Below, piece after piece: positions 62,278 through 64,000 of a stretch of 64,000 nucleotides of DNA. The notes beneath the pieces were generated by a model. The model saw nothing but the letters and a program-made list of their open reading frames with translations, searched no databases and had not been told where the DNA came from. The stretch is from Jeotgalibacillus proteolyticus (GTDB lineage: Bacteria > Bacillota > Bacilli > Bacillales > Jeotgalibacillaceae). Location of the stretch: assembly GCF_002926065.1 (NCBI RefSeq), contig NZ_PREZ01000001.1, positions 248,001 through 312,000 on the forward strand, read 5' to 3'. Within the stretch, counting starts at the first letter, position 1. Each line of letters opens with the position of its first letter. A program made the translations under genes and the position numbers.

Positions 62278-63153
62278 TTATTCTATATTTTGGATTTGTT
62301 CTCGGATTTTTTCTAAAATAGATTTCATGTCTACGACCAAGGCTACAAGCTTGGCATCATTTGCTTTTGATCCGATCGTGTTTACTTCTCTATTCATTTC
62401 CTGGGTTAAAAAATCAAGTCTTCTTCCAACAGGCTCGCTTTTTTCCATCGCAAGGCCAAATTGGGCAAGATGGCTGTCAAGTCTTGTAAATTCTTCCGAA
62501 ACATCTGTCTTTTCAGCAAAAACAGCCACTTCCGTTAAAAGTCTATTTTCATCAATCTGTCCATCAGCGAATTCTTTTATTCTTTTTTCAAGACGTTCGT
62601 GATATTTTGCTGTAACGGTCGGGCTGATTTCTCTCGCATTTGTCAGACATTGCTTAAATGATTGTAATTGAAAAAGAATGTCTTTTTCAAGTTCTTTTCC
62701 TTCTGTTATCCTCATAGAATGCAATGTTTCAGCCGCCTGCTGCAGCGCAGCAAAAATAAGCGCTTCTTCTTCCTCATTGCTTCCCGGCGCTTCTTCTATA
62801 ACTGAAAGATCAGGATTTGAAATAAAATGCTCTATTTTTATTTCTTCGTTTAAGTTAAATCTCTTTTTCAGCCCAACTGCATAGTCATAGTATGAATCAA
62901 CCAGCTGCCAGTCCACTTTTAACGAGCGGACAGTGGAGCCTTCACCAGTAATTGAAACAAAGACATCCGCTTTGCCTCTCTTTATGTATTGGCCGATTAA
63001 TCGCTTTAGCTTATCTTCAAGATGGGAATGCTGTCTCGGAATGCGTATGGAGCATTCTAAAAAGCGATGATTAACTGATTTGATTTCAACTGCTGCTCTG
63101 AAATCGCCTTTCTCAGCTGCTCCCCTCCCGAAACCAGTCATACTGATTATCAT
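62278..63153 (-). CDS. yloC: YicC/YloC family endoribonuclease
   Basis: Member of the YicC family, for which endoribonuclease activity has been reported. The N-terminal domain starts MIISMTGFGRGAAEKGDF and has the EIKSVNHRFLECSIRIP motif. The C-terminal DUF1732 domain has RLDSHLAQFGLAMEKSEPVG and RRLDFLTQEMNREVNTIGSK, rich in charged residues. Length 291. An extended -10 promoter lies about 65 bases upstream. Confidence 0.94.
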   Translation of the reverse strand: MIISMTGFGRGAAEKGDFRAAVEIKSVNHRFLECSIRIPRQHSHLEDKLKRLIGQYIKRGKADVFVSITGEGSTVRSLKVDWQLVDSYYDYAVGLKKRFNLNEEIKIEHFISNPDLSVIEEAPGSNEEEEALIFAALQQAAETLHSMRITEGKELEKDILFQLQSFKQCLTNAREISPTVTAKYHERLEKRIKEFADGQIDENRLLTEVAVFAEKTDVSEEFTRLDSHLAQFGLAMEKSEPVGRRLDFLTQEMNREVNTIGSKANDAKLVALVVDMKSILEKIREQIQNIE

Positions 63154-63218
63154 AGATTGACTTCACCTACATTCCAGGAAATAAAGATTCGTTTATTCAA
63201 ACGTGCATTCGTCGGTCC

Positions 63219-63227
63219 ATTATAGCA
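63219..63227 (-). promoter_or_regulatory. Putative extended -10 promoter of yloC-remA-gmk-rpoZ
   Basis: Minus strand TGCTATAAT with a perfect TATAAT (63224-63219) and an upstream TG. No strong -35 was found. It lies next to a short palindrome at 63235-63247. Confidence 0.5.
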
Positions 63228-63234
63228 CATTTTA

Positions 63235-63247
63235 CACGTAATACGTG
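63235..63247. repeat. Short palindrome in the yloC-rqcH divergent region
   Basis: CACGTA and TACGTG flank a single A. It falls just upstream of the yloC -10 and about 60 bases before rqcH, where an operator could control both genes. Confidence 0.45.
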
Positions 63248-63305
63248 AAAAAATGATAAGATGAAAAAGAATGTATAACTATTGTTTTTGAAATGAGGGA
63301 GCATC

Positions 63306-64000
63306 ATGTCATTTGATGGACTTTTCACAAGAGCCATGACACATGAATTACAGAACACTTTAGATGGCGGACGGATCAGCCGAATCCACCAGCCATTTAA
63401 AAACGAACTTCTTTTTGTTATAAGAGCACAGGGAAAAAACCATAGACTCCTGATTTCTGCACACCCAACCTATTCACGAGTACAGCTTACGAAGGAGCAA
63501 TACGCCAATCCAAGTGAGCCTCCAATGTTCTGCATGCTTCTCAGGAAGCATTTAGAAGGTGCGATTATTGAATCTATCTCTCAAAAAGAGATGGAAAGAA
63601 TTATTATCTTAGAGGTAAAAGGCCGCAACGAAATTGGTGATATTTCTTATAAGCAGCTGATTATTGAAATTATGGGAAGGCACTCTAATATTACGCTTCT
63701 TGATAAAGACCGAGGGATAATCCTTGACAGTATTAAACATCTATCTCCTGCGATTAACCGCGCGAGAACTATTATGCCCGGAGCCGTCTATGAGTGGCCG
63801 CCGGAACAAAATAAAACAGATCCCTTTACTGTGGATAAAGAAGGATTTACCATGCTGCTGGACTGGAACAGCGGAAAGCTCGACCGTCAGCTCGTCTCTC
63901 AGTTTTCCGGGCTGTCTCCTTTAATTGCAAAAGAGATCACAGAGAGAGCAGGACTATCAACAAGGGATGCTCTTTACTCAGCTTTTTCTGAGGTTATTCA
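63306..64000 (+). CDS. rqcH: Ribosome quality control protein RqcH (partial, 3' end beyond window)
   Basis: NFACT-family protein (YloA) that binds stalled 50S subunits and adds Ala tails to nascent chains. The first 231 residues are visible. They begin MSFDGLFTRAMTHELQ and include GRHSNITLLD and ILDSIKHLSPAINRAR of the NFACT-N domain; the remaining domains lie outside the window. The start ATG follows GAGGGAGCATC. It is divergent from yloC and open to the edge. Confidence 0.94.
   Translation, partial: MSFDGLFTRAMTHELQNTLDGGRISRIHQPFKNELLFVIRAQGKNHRLLISAHPTYSRVQLTKEQYANPSEPPMFCMLLRKHLEGAIIESISQKEMERIIILEVKGRNEIGDISYKQLIIEIMGRHSNITLLDKDRGIILDSIKHLSPAINRARTIMPGAVYEWPPEQNKTDPFTVDKEGFTMLLDWNSGKLDRQLVSQFSGLSPLIAKEITERAGLSTRDALYSAFSEVI

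Overview
The window is a stretch of core chromosome from a motile, endospore-forming member of the Bacillaceae or a close relative in the Bacillales. The reasons are the protein families (CodY, FapR, HslUV with XerC, SwrD, FliY, RemA, YlxM, KhpA, SpoVM, PrkC/PrpC), their order, which follows the Bacillus subtilis ylo/ylq/fla-che region almost gene for gene, the GGAGG-type ribosome binding sites and the frequent TTG and GTG starts. I cannot name the genus from sequence alone. Nearly all genes lie on the minus strand, so the window reads as the reverse complement of the usual map. Only rpmB and rqcH are on the plus strand.

Layout from left to right (opposite to transcription). (1) 1-15523: fla/che operon, flgB-flgC-fliE-fliF-fliG-fliH-fliI-fliJ-motE(ylxF)-fliK-flgD-flgE-swrD-fliL-fliM-fliY-cheY-fliO-fliP-fliQ-fliR. 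It builds the rod, MS ring, C ring and type III export gate, and fliR is cut by the window edge. (2) 15867-23182: codY, hslU, hslV, xerC, trmFO, topA. (3) 23437-27555: dprA, sucD, sucC, a small broken reading frame, rnhB. (4) 27608-34785: rbgA, signal peptidase, rplS with its leader, trmD, rimM, ylqD, khpA, rpsP, ffh, ylxM, ftsY: ribosome assembly, tRNA modification and protein targeting. (5) 34801-42826: smc, rnc, acpP, fabG, fabD, plsX, fapR: chromosome organisation and the fatty acid and phospholipid regulon, with a FapR operator in front of fapR. (6) 42905-48706: recG, sdaAA, sdaAB, fakA, yloU. (7) 49102-54578: divergent rpmB, tiny spoVM, thiN, rpe, rsgA, prkC, prpC. (8) 54593-64000: rsmB, fmt, def, priA, coaBC, rpoZ, gmk, remA, yloC and divergent rqcH (cut by the edge).

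The genes are packed with 1-29 base overlaps or short gaps, so most operons are translationally coupled. Sigma-A type promoters can be read in front of flgB, topA, sucC, the signal peptidase gene, rplS, rpsP, ylxM-ffh, fapR, rpmB and yloC. Rho-independent hairpins follow codY, topA, trmFO, sucD, rbgA, rplS, khpA, acpP, recG, fakA, rpmB/spoVM, rpe and rpoZ.

I saw no mobile elements, CRISPR arrays, tRNA or rRNA genes, and no new multi-gene system. The points worth a second look are small: fliG has no ATG, GTG or TTG start and seems to begin at ATC; a frameshifted small reading frame sits where ylqG and ylqH are found in B. subtilis; rlmN is missing between rsmB and prpC; HslV lacks the N-terminal serine of its B. 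subtilis counterpart; the fapR promoter is nested in the recG terminator; and there are two unassigned palindromes.
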